NCBI GenBank assembly: GCA_003024785.1 | Contig: PUQB01000084.1 | Location: 490,006-554,005, forward strand | DNA length: 64,000 bases | Source: Selaginella tamariscina | Lineage: Eukaryota > Streptophyta > Lycopodiopsida > Selaginellales > Selaginellaceae | Direction of reading: 5' to 3' | In this document: positions 1-10,560 of the stretch, in pieces | Numbering within the stretch: position 1 is the first letter of the stretch | Layout: each line of letters starts with the position of its first letter | Program-made: the position numbers and the translations under genes | Notes under the pieces: model-generated | Told to the model about the DNA's origin: nothing | The model's input: the letters and a program-made list of their open reading frames with translations, nothing else | Databases searched by the model: none

Positions 1-111
1 ATCCTTACCTGCATATATAGGACATGAAATTCACTGAGTAGAAAACATTATGAAAAGAAGGTGATTATGATGGGTATGTGCCTAGCATTACTATATATAT
101 TAGTAAAATAG

Positions 112-530
112 ATAAAAGAAGTTCTTATAGATGGAGGCTCAGGAGTTAATTTTATTAAGGAACATGCTTGTAAGAAAATGGGTTTAGGACTCATTGAGCC
201 TGCTCCTTTTAATTTAAAATGGCAAATTAGAGAAGTGTCAAGCCTACAAGTATAGTGAGAGGAGTGATTATATCAATAAAGGGTCTTAAATATAAGTGTC
301 CCGTATTGTCCTCCAAATGGAAGGAAAAGACTGTACATACTATGTTATTAGGTAGACCTTGGTTAAAAACTACCAAAGTTATAGGATTGGGGAATAGGAA
401 AGATGACGCTGGAGAAGGAGAAGGAAAACCGGTGATATACAATCATACTAAAAAGTATGTTAAAAAGGAAAACAAACCCTTTATTTTAGAAGGATATGAC
501 TGGTTTAATGGCTTAGACGATCAGTAAGAA
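112..530 (+). pseudogene. Retropepsin-like domain of the outer gypsy fossil
   Basis: The reading shows VLIDGGSGVNFI, a retroviral-type aspartyl protease motif (the D-G-G-S variant is seen in both family members here), followed by a conserved EPAPFNLK segment and a downstream LLGRPWL motif typical of the C-terminal part of Ty3/gypsy proteases. It aligns in order with the inner element's copy at 3694-4211. Fossil, broken. Confidence 0.7.
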
Positions 531-722
531 GTAGAAATTCTAAAAGCACATACTGATTTAAAAGTCCTGACAGATATAGACTAAACGTAGTGTTGAAAGG
601 AAAGAAAACTGTTCATCAGAAGGAAGAAGATAGGCCTGGATTGCAGGAAAAGTTTTATAAAGCAATCCATATGAGATTAATTCACAGGAATAACCTGTAG
701 AGTATACATATGTGTATACTAT

Positions 723-727
723 AGATC
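723..727. repeat. Target-site duplication AGATC, left copy
   Basis: AGATC lies directly before the first LTR and again at 6495-6499 directly after the third LTR. The joined flanks rebuild the relative's undisturbed internal sequence (compare the AGATCC at about 4340). This shows that the whole 728-6494 block occupies one insertion site. Confidence 0.85.
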
Positions 728-1416
728 TGTTAAAGGTAAAATATTAGGAGCATAGGACATCCTACTGTAGAGAGAATAAGGGTAGGAAGGTCTGTAGTAA
801 GCATGGAAGGAAAGGCTGTGAAGGAGGAAAATCCTTACCGAGAGGAAAAGGTGTGTAAGGAAAAGGAAGGAAAGGCTGTGAAGGAGGAAAATCCTTACCG
901 AGAGGAAAAAGTGAGTAAGGAAAAGGAAGGAAAGGTTGTGAAGGAGTAAAATCCTTACCGAGAGGAAAAGGAAAAGGAAATCTCGTAAAGGAAAAGGATG
1001 ACGTGGAGAGAGGAAGGGTAGTTAAGGAGTAGTTAAGGCAAAGGAGAAGGGGTCTCTAGAAGGGTCTCCACATGAAGTTCTAACAGGAGAAGGGGTCTCC
1101 ATTTGAAGTTCCAGCAAGAGATAGAGGTTCTCTACACTTTGTCTCTTGTATTCATGTTAGTAATGAAAGGTGCATATTATAAGATCTTGTGTGTATGTAT
1201 GTGTACTCTCAATGAATGGATCTAACAAGGCAATAGCCAAAATCCGTTCTTGCCCTTGACTTCGGAGACCAGTCATTGTGGCTTTGAGAGAAGGAGTTTT
1301 AATATATGTAAATGTGGAGAGTTGAAGGAAAGAAAGTGTGTAGCCTTTCCTAAAGGTTAGGAGAAAGGAAACCGGTTAAACAGGAAAAGGTGGGTTTCCG
1401 GTTTTCCTGTTTAACA
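728..1416 (+). repeat. LTR 1 of the inner gypsy composite
   Basis: Bounded by TGTTAAAG and TTTAACA, about 689 bases. Contains three 60-base tandem units (about 805-975) that are rich in G and A on this strand. A primer-binding-like sequence follows directly. Confidence 0.88.
805..975 (+). repeat. 60-base purine-rich minisatellite inside LTR 1
   Basis: Units begin near 805, 865 and 925 and each carries GGAAAGG.TGTGAAGGAG followed by AAATCCTTACCGAGAGG. The same array recurs in LTR 2 (about 4727-4890). LTR 3 has fewer units (about 5935-6055). Confidence 0.8.
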
Positions 1417-1436
1417 TTTGGCGACCACGGAGGGAT
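1417..1436 (+). promoter_or_regulatory. Probable tRNA primer-binding site
   Basis: TTTGGCGACCACGGAGGGA follows the LTR end directly and resembles the TGGCGAC-type primer-binding sites of plant Ty3/gypsy elements. The matching tRNA was not checked. Confidence 0.6.
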
Positions 1437-1548
1437 TTCGCCATTGCAGTGTTAGCATTCATTGAGAAAAGAGGCTAAAAAGATAGAATTCTCATTCTGA
1501 AAAAGGCTCAGAAGGTGTAGAGCCGGATGTGTAAAGGAGAAGGAATGA

Positions 1549-3200
1549 ATGGAACCGTGGAGGAACCATCGTCCTGATCCAGCCTTAGCTGATCAAAGGA
1601 ACCAAAGGCAGGCCAATAGAGTGGCTGCCCAACAGCAACCTGAAACTGACGAAAATAGACGTCAAAATATCCTTGGCAAGATAGTAGAGGATATTGCAGA
1701 AACAATACAGAAATCTGAGGCTGATCCAGAGAATTGGAGGCAATATCAAACAGCTGGTTTAGAGGAGACTGTGAGAGGAACGGAAGGAGTGCCTGTTCAT
1801 AGACCGAGATTGCAAGGAGAAGGATCTCCTGAGAACTCCCGAAGAGGAAGGGAGGAAGGTGTAAGAGGAAATACACCAGAGCAAAGATTATTACAAATAT
1901 GGCACTTTTCCCGGGAATGTTTGGGGGTACGGTGATGTATCCCACATTCTCTGCAGGAAAGAAAGAAAATCCGAAAAGGCACTTACAACAGTTTGAAGAG
2001 GTAGTAAAACTGTATAAGGTGACGGATGCAGAAAGGCTGCTTATATTTCCACATACATTGAAAGGAAATGCCTCTGACTGGTATTATGATTTAGAAAAGG
2101 AAGTCAGAGAGGATTATCAGAAGGTTACTGATGCTTTTAAGGAATATTTCAGAAAGGAGGAATTGCCGGAGGAACATTTAGAGAAGTTAAGGACTATCCT
2201 TCAAGGCAAAACAGAAAAGATAGATGAATATACACACCGTTTTAAGAAACATGAGAAAAAGTGTAAGGCATATGTAAAGATGGATGCCTTATTGCAATGG
2301 TATAAGCAAGGGTTGCTAAAACCATATAGAGATCTAGCACTTACTATCAATGAAAAGGATAGAGAGGATCTCATTGATCAATTAAAAATATATGAGAAGA
2401 AGAGGAGGCAAATAGAAAAGATTGCAAAGGAAAGTTGAAAGTATATGGAAGAAAGGAAGAATCCTCTGATGAAGAGGAAGAGGAAGCTGATGTAGTAAAG
2501 GTTCGAAATATCCAATAGATGAGAAAGCATTGGCTCAAATGATGAAAACCTTAAAGGAATGACAGTTAAGGAGAGAGATAAAGGCAAAGGTATGGTGCAC
2601 TAAATGTAACAATCCGGGCCATACGGTGGAGGAATGTAGGCTGCAACTGCCTACATGCCAAATCTGCAGAAAGGAAGGACATGTAGCCCGAAACTGCAGA
2701 CATTTCCTGAACCAGAATGTGGCTGGTATAGAGAGAGAAAGGAGAATGGATGAACGTCCACCTCCTAGAAGGTTCCACCTAATAGGAATCGCGAAATGAT
2801 AGGAATGATAATGCTATTCCTTATGAGAACAGGAACAATATATATGACAGAAGGAATGAAGTTCCTTATCAGAATAGGAACAATGGATATTATAAGAAGG
2901 AATGATGTTCCTTACGAAAACAGAGAGGATAGGTATTATGGAGAGAAAAATGGTCCATACAATGGACGACAGAAGGATAGATCCTTATACAGAAAGAAAT
3001 GATAAACAATATAGAGGAGAAGCACGACTTATCAAGGTCAAAGAGGCAGAAATGGTCAATATAATCAGGTCAATAATAGACAAGGACCACAGGGTAGGAA
3101 TTTTCCTTCCAGGTTTGTTATACATGTGGTGAAACAGGACATATCTCTAGGGAATGTCCAGGCGGAATGTACAACCTCCTACTTCCACCAGAATGACTAA
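1549..3200 (+). pseudogene. Gag region with zinc knuckle, inner gypsy element
   Basis: The 1899-2438 reading is a retrotransposon gag domain (FPHTLKGNASDWYYDLE, then YFRKEELPEEHLEKLRTI). Two CCHC-type knuckles follow near 2598-2700 (C-x2-C-x4-H-x4-C, as in CTKCNNPGHTVEEC and CQICRKEGHVARNC). A further knuckle-like CYTCGETGHISRECP-type reading lies near 3115-3160. A charged tail rich in R, Y, N and D lies between. Fossil with several breaks. Confidence 0.8.
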
Positions 3201-3693
3201 TGTACAGCCTACAACAGGCTTATTCAAATAGAGGAGGAAAAGGATGAGTATCCACCCGTTGCAAGGGCAGGTTATAGCTCTTCAAAGGAATGAGAAGGAA
3301 TCCTCTTATTATGGAGAAGGAGGTAGAAATATTCCTAACAAGAAGGAGAACTTGTTACAAGAAAAGGTAAACGAGCAGGAGAAGGATCCTGACCAGAAAG
3401 GTCAGACTGATAACGAATCAGAAGGTAGAGACAAAGGTGATATAGATAAAGGTGAACAAAGTTTTTCATTATTACCATTACATGATAAAACAATGGATTC
3501 CATGTATCACCAAGCTATAAATCAGGAGGTAAAGGTTACGCTTGGACAGTTGATACGGTAGCTCCTTACATAAGAAACCAGATATTAAATGCATTAAGTT
3601 CAGTCCAACAAACATCACCTTCGAGTGAAGGATACACAGTTTGTAAAATGGATAAGGAAGTATGTATGAAGGTGATTATGATGGACAAGTTCC

Positions 3694-4211
3694 TTGCATC
3701 ACAGTATATGTGGCAGAAATAAGTTAAAACGAGTGTTAATAGATGGAGGTTCAGGTGTGAATTTTATTGAAGAAGATGAATATAAAAGGATGGTTTTAGG
3801 ACCAATCCAACCTGCTCCATTTAACCTTAAAATGGCTGATCAACAGAGTGTAAGGCCACTAGACATAATGAGAGGAGTCACTATCACAGTAAAAGGATTT
3901 AAATATAGGTATCCTTGCTTGTCCTAAAAAAGAAGAAAAGGACATTATTTATACTATGTTTTAGCCAGACTATGGATTAAGTCTGATAAGGTTATTCAGA
4001 ATGGAAGAACAGAAAGATGATGGTAGAAGAAGGAGAAGGAAAACTAATGATCTATAATCATACTAAAAGGTATGTTAAAAAGGAAATCCGACCTCTTGTT
4101 TTAGAAGGATATGACTATTTTAATGGGCTAGATGATCATAAAGAGGTAGAAATCCTGAAAGCATATCCTTACTTGAAGGTCTTAACAAATATTGACCTTC
4201 ACGTAGTGTGA
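3694..4211 (+). pseudogene. Retropepsin-like domain, inner gypsy element
   Basis: RVLIDGGSGVNFIEEDEY is the flap and active-site region of a Ty3/gypsy protease. It is followed by PAPFNLKMADQQSVRPL and further protease-like sequence. Downstream is a conserved stretch ending in a segment similar to FVLEGYDYFNGLDD. Fossil, broken. Confidence 0.72.
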
Positions 4212-4292
4212 AAGGAAAGAAAACTGTTCAGCAGAAGGAAAACGACAGACCTGAATTACAGGAAAAGTTTTATAAGGCAATCCTGTATAAGA

Positions 4293-4610
4293 TTGATTTG
4301 CAAAACAACCTTCAGAGTATACATATGTGTATACCACAGATCCTTTAAACAAGTGAATATAAACACAGAAAAGAAGCCAAAGGAACAGGAAGGAAAAACT
4401 ATTCAGGAACAGGAAGGAAAAACTATTCAGGAACAGGAAGAGAAAGCAAATCCTGATCCTAAGGAACAAGATGCAAGAAAGCAAGTGCTGCAACTTAAGG
4501 TATCAACTTCCAACCAAGAACTTAGGAAAGTGAAGAACAACTTTTGGAAGTATAAAGGAGAGAATCAACAGTACCATGAAGATCAACATCCAAAGGAAGG
4601 AATAGGATAG
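4293..4610 (+). pseudogene. Charged Q/E/K-rich tail of the inner gypsy element
   Basis: Contains a repeated eight-residue unit (QEGKTIQE, about three copies) followed by a conserved SNQELRKVKNNFWKYK segment. The same tail recurs at about 5590-5815 and at the end of the outer element (about 6935-7167). Composition suggests a coiled coil. No known domain is recognised. It lies directly after the protease region, where reverse transcriptase would be expected. Confidence 0.55.
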
Positions 4611-4648
4611 TTGCCGTGAGGACACAGCAATGAATAAGGAGGGGGCAG

Positions 4649-5338
4649 TGTTAAAGGTAAAATATTAGGAGCATAGGACGTCCTACTGTGGAGAGAATAA
4701 GGGTAGGAAGGTCTGTAGTAAGCATGGAAGGAAAGGCTGTGAAGGAGGAAAATCCTTATCGAGAGGAAAAGGTGTGTAAGGAAAAGGAAGGAAAGGTTGT
4801 GAAGGAGAAAAATCCTTACCGAGAGGAAAAGTGAGTAAGGAAAAGGAAGGAAAGGTTGTGAAGGAGTAAAATCCTTACCGAGAGGAAAAGGAAAAGGAAA
4901 TCTCGTAAAGGAAAAGGATGACGTGGAGAGAGGAAGGGTAGTTAAGGAGTAGTTAAGGCAAAGGAGAAGGGGTCTCCAGAAGGGTCTCCACATGAAGTTC
5001 TAACAGGAGAAGGGGTCTCCATTTGAAGTTCTAGCAGGAGATAAAGGTTCTCTACACTTTGTCTTTTGTATTCATGTTAGTAATGAAAGGTGCATATTAT
5101 AAGATCTTGTGTGTACGTATGTGTACTCTCAATGAATGGATCTAATAAGGCAATAGCCAAAATCCGTTCTTACCCTTGACTTCGGAGACCAGTCATTGTG
5201 GCTTTGAGAGAAGGAGTTTTAATATATGTAAATGTGGAGAGTTGAAGGAAAGAAAGTGTGTAGCCTTTCCTAAAGGCTAGGAGAAAGGAAACCGGGTTAA
5301 ACAGGAAAAGGTGGGTTTTCCGATTTTCCTGTTTAACA
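4649..5338 (+). repeat. LTR 2 of the inner gypsy composite
   Basis: Starts TGTTAAAG after the purine-rich tract AAGGAGGGGGCAG (polypurine tract) and ends TTTAACA. Nearly the same length as LTR 1 and about two percent different by eye. Confidence 0.88.
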
Positions 5339-5855
5339 AAGGATATGATTGGTTTAATGGGCTAGATAATCAGGAAGAAGTAGAAATCCTGAAAACATAT
5401 CCTGACTTAAAGGTCTTAACAATATTGACCTTCCCGGAGTGCTGAAAGGAAAGAAATTATTTAGCAGAAGGAAAACGACAGACCTGAATTACAAGAAATT
5501 TTATAAGGCAATCCTATATAAGATTGATTTGCAAGAACAACCTTCAGAGTATACATATGTGTATACCACAAATCCTTTAAACAAGTGAATATAAACACAG
5601 AAAAGAAGCCACAAGAACATGAAGGAAAAACTATTCAGGAACAGGAAAAGAAAGCAGATGTTGGTCTTAAGAAACAGATGCAGAAAATCAAGTGCTGCAA
5701 CTTAAGGTATCGACTTCCAACCAAGAACTTACGAAAGTGAAGAACAACTTTTGGAAGTATAAAGGAGAGAATCCACAGTACCATGAAGATCAACATCCAA
5801 AGGAAGGAATAGGATAGTTGCCGTGAGGACACAGCAATGAATAAGGAGGGGGCAG
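5339..5855 (+). repeat. Second, partial internal segment of the composite
   Basis: Repeats the 3' part of the first internal region (compare about 4105-4648), from the GYDYFNGLDD-coding stretch through the charged tail to the polypurine tract. It starts directly after LTR 2 with no primer-binding sequence, which supports a recombination product rather than a separate insertion. Confidence 0.75.
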
Positions 5856-6494
5856 TGTTAAAGGTAAAATATTAGGAGCATAGGACATCCTACTGTAGAG
5901 AGAATAAGGGTAGGAAGGTCTGTAGTAAGCATGGAAGGAAAGGCTGTGAAGGAGGAAAATCCTTACCAAGAGGAAAAGGTGCGCAAGGAAAAGGAAAGAA
6001 AGGCTGTGAAGGAGGAAAATCCTTATCGAGAGGAAAAGGTGAGTAAGGAAAAGAGAAAAGGAAATCTCGAAAAGGAAAAGGATGACGTGGCGAGAGAAGG
6101 GTAGTTAAGGAGTAGTTAGGGCAAGGGAGAAGGGGTCTCCAGAAGGGTCTCCACATGAAGTTCTAACAGGAGAAGGGGTCTCCATTTGAAGTTCCAGCAG
6201 GAGATTCTCTATACTTTGTCTCTTGTATTCATGTTAGTAATGAAAGGTGCATATTATAAGATCTTGTGTGTATGTATGTGTACTCTCAATGAATGGATCT
6301 AACAAGGCAATAGCCAAAATCCGTTCTTGCCCTTGACTTCAGAGACCAGTCATTGTGGCTTTGAGAGAAGGAGTTTTAATATATGTAAATGTGGAGAGTT
6401 GAAGGAAACAAAGTGTGTAGCCTTTCCTAAAGGTTAGGAGAAAGGAAATCGGTTAAACAGGAAAAGGTGGGGTTTCCGGTTTTCCTGTTTAACA
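5856..6494 (+). repeat. LTR 3 of the inner gypsy composite
   Basis: Starts TGTTAAAG after the polypurine tract and ends TTTAACA. Shorter than LTRs 1 and 2 because it holds fewer 60-base purine-rich units. Followed by the right AGATC target duplication at 6495-6499. Confidence 0.87.
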
Positions 6495-6660
6495 AGATCC
6501 TTTGCAGCAAGTGAATATAGGTACAGAAAATGAACCTAAAAACCTGTTCATTGCTCAGGAATTAGATAAAGAATTCCAGGAAAAAGGATTGAACTTGTTT
6601 CAAAAATATCAAGATGTTTTTGCTTGGTCCTATAAAGATCTTAAAGGCATACCTCCTTAA

Positions 6661-7167
6661 TTGTGTACACACACTATATATATATTACCAGGAAGTGAGC
6701 CTATGAAACAAAAAGCATATAGGACGAATCCTAATTATGCACAGCTTGTTAAGGAGGAGATAAATAAGCTGTTAAGTGTGGGTTTTATTTATCCTATACA
6801 GGATGCACAATGGTTATCACCACTTGTGATTGTTCCTAAAAAGAATGAAAAGTTAAGAGTATGTGTAAATTATAAGAAGTTAAATGATGCCACAAAAAAT
6901 GATATTTTTTCTATTTCGTTTATAAAGGATGAGCCTAAGAAACAGGAAGGAAAAACTATTCAGGAACAGGAAGGAAAAACTATTCAGGAACAGGAAAAGA
7001 AAATAAATAGTGAGCCTAAGGAACATCATGAAGAAAATCAAGTATTACAACTCAAGATATCAACTTCCAACCAAGAACTAAAAGAAGAGAGGAACAACTT
7101 TCAAAAGCATAAAGAGGAGAATCTAAAGTATCATGAAGATCAACATCATAAGGAAGGAGTAGGATAG
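6661..7167 (+). pseudogene. Reverse transcriptase start joined to the family tail, outer gypsy fossil
   Basis: The reading contains VKEEINKLLSVGFIYPI, then SPLVIVPKKNEKLRVCVNYK, the N-terminal fingers of a Ty3/gypsy reverse transcriptase. It then passes into the QEGKTIQE-repeat tail and the STSNQELKEE segment. The remaining catalytic parts of pol are not present, so the element as seen is non-autonomous. Fossil. Confidence 0.75.
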
Positions 7168-7207
7168 TTACCGTGAGGACACTGTAAAGATTCAAGGTGG
7201 GGAATAG

Positions 7208-7731
7208 TGTTAGAGGCCAAAAATATAGCATGTAGGAACTGTATACATAGGACTTTCCTACGGTGGAGAAGTAACTTCTAGGAAAGTAATAGTAGGAAAT
7301 ATCCTATGTATAGAAAAAATCCTACAGGGTAGGAAGGATTCTACGGTTGCAGGAAGCAAACAGTTATGACGATTGGAGGAGGACATGATATGGTTAGGGC
7401 AAGCAAGGGCAAGGAGGGGGAGAGACTATGAAGGCCATGGAGAGCTATGGAGAGCAATGCATGAGAGAGAGAGTATCTTTGGGAAAGAAGTAAGTCTCCA
7501 CACTTACTATCTCTTTGTATTCATATAGTAATGCAAGTGCATGTTTATGGTGTATTGTGAATACTTATACATGGCAATGGCCAAAGCAAAATCCTATCCT
7601 TGACCTTAGAGACGAGATAAGTACATATATAGAGCTATTCTAGGTCGAAATCCCATACACTTTAACTAGCAAAGCTTTTCCTGCACTGTGAATAGTAATT
7701 TCTGCACACATGAAAGTTTTGCATGTTAACA
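7208..7731 (+). repeat. 3' LTR of the outer gypsy element
   Basis: Begins TGTTAGAG after a purine-rich tract (AAGGTGGGGAATAG) and ends CATGTTAACA, giving TGTTA/TAACA terminal inverted repeats. The polypurine tract and the family tail just upstream fix the boundary. Confidence 0.75.
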
Positions 7732-7734
7732 GGT

Positions 7735-8398
7735 ATGCTTGTCACAGCAACTGTATGTGCATAATATCCTAAGGAGGTTTAACCTCAGTGAGATAAATCC
7801 AACCGTTACTCCAATGCAACCAAACTTGCATTTGTTGAGAGAAATGAGTCCAACGACCGAACAAGAAAAGCAATGAATGGCAACAGTTCCTTATTGCCAA
7901 GTGGTAGGTAGTCTCATCTATCTAATGGTTTGTACAAGGCTAGATATTGCTTTTGTCGTTGGACAAGTTTCTCAATTCATGGAGAATCCTGGTTGGGAAC
8001 ATTGGTTAGCAATGAAGAGGATCCTAAGATATCTCAAGGGAACAGAGAACTTTGAGTTAGTGTATGAAAGGAGTGCAGCCCTCAGATTAATCGGATATTC
8101 AGATGCAGATTTTGCAAGAGATGTTGACATGAAAAAATCCATGTCTGGTTATTGTTTTAGTCTCGGGATTGGAGCAATATCATGGGCAAGTAAGCACCAA
8201 CAGATTTTTGCACTCTCAAGTACTGAAGTAGAGTGTATAGCCATGACAACAGCTGCTCAAGAAGCTGTTTGGTTGAGGGAGCACCTCTCAGGTTTAACGC
8301 TTCACCAGCAAGGACCTACTCTCCTTAAGTGTGACAATCAAAACACCATTGCATTAACTAGGAACCCATGGTACCATTCTAGAACTAAGCATATTTAG
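7735..8398 (+). pseudogene. Copia reverse transcriptase end and RNase H
   Basis: YVHNILRRFNLSE and VTPMQPNLHLL are typical of the end of copia reverse transcriptase. YCQVVGSLIYLMVCTRLDIA and MKRILRYLKGT follow. RNase H signatures are GYSDADFARDVDMKKSMSGY, SWASKHQQIFALSSTEVE, EAVWLREHL and CDNQNTIALTRNP. All are in the canonical order. Fossil. Confidence 0.88.
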
Positions 8399-8703
8399 GT
8401 ACGCTTCCACTATATTCGTGAGCAAGTGGAGGATGAAGCTATGGAGCTGCAATATGTTCAAATTGAAGATATGGTGGCTAATATTTTATGAAGGCTTTAC
8501 CACCAGCCACCTTTAATCAACACAAAGCTTCGTTGGGAGTTCATTCCTACAATGGAAGTCACGTAGGTTGTGTGGACCCTACAAGAAAGGTTAGAAAGAG
8601 CAGTGCAGACTGACAGAAGCAGAGGCCATGTGCAACAGTGCGACATGGTAGTGACCATGTAGAAACTAGATGGTAACCATGTCATATCAGTTCGAAGGGG
8701 GAG

Positions 8704-8902
8704 TGTTAGGAATATTCACCTATATGACATGAGATTAAGTGACTGGTGTTTCCTGTTCAGAAAAGTTGAAGGCATACAAACTTATTTATGTATATATAAT
8801 CAAAGTTATACATGATGTCTTGGAGAGATATACAATAAAAAGAGAAGTTATATATAGTTAAGTCATATATATATATATTTCTCAATTGTTATTCTGGTAC
8901 AT
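8704..8902 (+). repeat. Likely copia 3' LTR
   Basis: Starts TGTTAGGAATATTC directly after the polypurine tract. A plausible end is the GGTACA at about 8897-8902. No second LTR is available for comparison, so the right boundary is uncertain. Confidence 0.5.
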
Positions 8903-9480
8903 GTGGTTCCTCTTTGATGGGCATAGTTTGTGGAAAATTGCTCTAAGGTTTAATGGGTATCTTCTTAGAGAGCAACTGCAAACATGGTTCTTGTTTACTA
9001 AGAGGCTTTGTGTGTTTGCAATAAGTGGTCATTCTGAATGGTTTTATGGAACTACTTTGGGCATCTGTTGCAAAATGGTTTTGCTTCACTTGTCTTTGTT
9101 TGTTTTTCTTTGGTGTGTGTTTGGTTGGCTATGGTTTGAAGATTGAAGCTTGAGATAGTATCCGGGTGAAAGACTAGACCCGTAAAGGTCTAAATCAATT
9201 TCTTTCTTCTTTGGACACTCATTGATGCTTGGGGGGAATAAGAGTAGGTTTATATGAAATCCCTTAGGATGTCTTGATGTACTTTTGTATTTTGCCCCAT
9301 GATAAACTTCTAGCATTCCATTAATTAGTCAGTTGATTATAGAGTTGTGTTAATAATGTTCAGAAGTAAGAATATTTCATCTTTTAGGGGTTTTAAAAAT
9401 TTCTTTTACACTTCCAGATTTGGTGCTCTTTTAGATTGGCAGGAGATTGATTTGGCGTATTGTTTGGTCATCCAAGCACA
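8903..9480. other. Unrecognised spacer
   Basis: No gene, repeat or element end could be recognised. A short open frame on the plus strand (to about 9146) is rich in W, F and L and shows no family motif. The stretch may include the 5' flank of the hAT element that follows. Confidence 0.4.
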
Positions 9481-9502
9481 AACAACATCTTCATCCATCT
9501 AA

Positions 9503-9862
9503 GTGGCAATGGTGAAGCGCAAAGATGAGTGGAATCATGTTATTGTGATTGGAAACTATAAGAATAACAAGGGCCAAAAGAAGGTACAGTGTAAGTACTG
9601 CTCTACTACATTTTCAAGAGGACCTCAATGGATTTGTAGTCATCTGGCAAAGGTGAAGGGAGGATGTGTTGCTTGTCCAACAACTGTGAGGGATGTGATG
9701 GTTGTTGCTTGCACTCGAAACAAAGAACAACCATTGGAACATGAGAATCATAGCATTGCTCTAGAAGAGGCATATGTTGGTCATGTTGGAAATATATCCC
9801 TTCAAGGGGCATCTTTTGGGGTAGCAAAAACATGGGTGGTTCTCACACTAGCAGCATCATGA
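9503..9862 (+). pseudogene. BED zinc-finger part of hAT transposase
   Basis: The reading has a BED finger: CKYCSTTFSRG (C-x2-C) followed by SHLAKVKGGCVACP, the H-x(n)-C half. Plant hAT proteins have the same layout, with a short linker and a PTTVRDVMV segment after the finger. The frame ends about 90 residues after the finger and the next block lies in another frame, so this copy is not functional. BED fingers bind the transposon ends. Confidence 0.82.
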
Positions 9863-9984
9863 ATTCCTAATTGGCTGCTACATGGCAAAAAGAAGTTTAC
9901 AAAGATGCTGATAAAGTTGTTTGGAGGTTTTTCTATTCAACCGGGCTTACATTCAATGCAGCAAGACGCCCTCAATATTGAGAA

Positions 9985-10560
9985 ATGATAGCTACTATTG
10001 ACAAAGTTGGTCTAGGATATGCTACACTTGCACCTGGATATGATGCTCTTCATACAAGGCATTTGCATGAGGAGTTTGTTGACACAAAGACTAGCCTGAA
10101 ATGTATAAAAGACAATTGGAAGAAATACGGTTGCACAATTGTCACCGATAGATGGTCTGATGGATGGAAGAGGTTGATTATTAACTTTATGGTTTGCTCA
10201 ATTCATGGATTGATGTTCTGGAAAGCTATGAATGCAAAGGAGATTACAAAAATCGGTATGTATCTTTTCAATTTGCTGGAAGAAGTGATTTCAGATATTG
10301 GAAAGGAGAATGTTGTGCAAGTGATCACAAACAATGCTAGCAATTGTGTGGCAATGGGAAGATAACTTGAAAGAATTCATCTAGAGATAGTATATGGTCA
10401 TTGTGTATGTCATTGCTTGGATTTACTATTTGAGGACATTGCTAAACTGGATTGGGTGAGACCAATTGTTACAAAGGCAAAAACGATGATGAGCAACATC
10501 ACCAAGAGGCGGACCTTGTTAAACATGTTGAGATCATTGCTAAGGACCATGTAACGCCGA
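9985..10560 (+). pseudogene. DUF659-like block of hAT transposase
   Basis: The open part (9985-10365) reads GLGYATLAPGYDALHTRHL, then WKKYGCTIVTDRWSDGWKR and VVQVITNNASNCVAMGR. This is the conserved order of plant hAT DUF659 proteins; the D in TDRWSD and the VITNNASN motif are RNase H-fold positions. After a stop at about 10363, further typical sequence follows (ERIHLEIVYGHCVCHCLDLL, then EDIAKLDWV). Inactive through stops and frame changes. Confidence 0.82.

Larger units (their letters stand above)
728..6494 (+). mobile_element. Composite Ty3/gypsy element with three LTRs
   Basis: The order is LTR (728-1416), full internal region, LTR (4649-5338), partial internal region repeating the 3' part of the first one, LTR (5856-6494). 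All LTRs start TGTTAAAG and end TTTAACA. A single AGATC duplication flanks the entire block, so it looks like one insertion expanded by unequal recombination. LTRs differ by only a few percent by eye, so the element is fairly young. Gag, a zinc knuckle and a protease are visible but no reverse transcriptase or integrase, so it is probably a non-autonomous gag-bearing class. Gag and protease readings contain several breaks. Confidence 0.85.
1..7731 (+). mobile_element. Outer Ty3/gypsy LTR element, 3' portion, interrupted by a younger relative
   Basis: Fossil element whose 5' end lies outside the window. Its internal sequence (1-722) resumes at 6500 after the inner composite and ends in a 3' LTR at 7208-7731. 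Parts seen are a retropepsin-like segment (about 100-530), the start of a reverse transcriptase domain (about 6720-6920), and a charged Q/E/K-rich tail shared with the inner element. The protease and tail sequences match the inner element closely enough to call them one family, but the LTRs differ more. It is broken in several places and not autonomous as seen here. It sits inside a Ty1/copia remnant that resumes at 7732. Confidence 0.8.
7732..8902 (+). mobile_element. Ty1/copia element, 3' portion
   Basis: Carries the end of a reverse transcriptase and an RNase H domain, a polypurine tract (GAAGGGGGAG, about 8694-8703), and the start of a 3' LTR (TGTTAGGAATATTC at 8704). Its upstream part is displaced by the outer gypsy insertion and lies beyond the window. 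Fossil with a few breaks. Confidence 0.8.

Noticed and set aside
4583-4993. Minus-strand frames rich in P, F, S and L across the gypsy LTRs (also 5890-6156)
   Set aside because: They are the reverse of the purine-rich LTR repeat and have no family motif.
9503-9862. An independent BED-finger host gene
   Set aside because: The matching DUF659 block follows in the expected order, so this is the start of a decayed hAT transposase.
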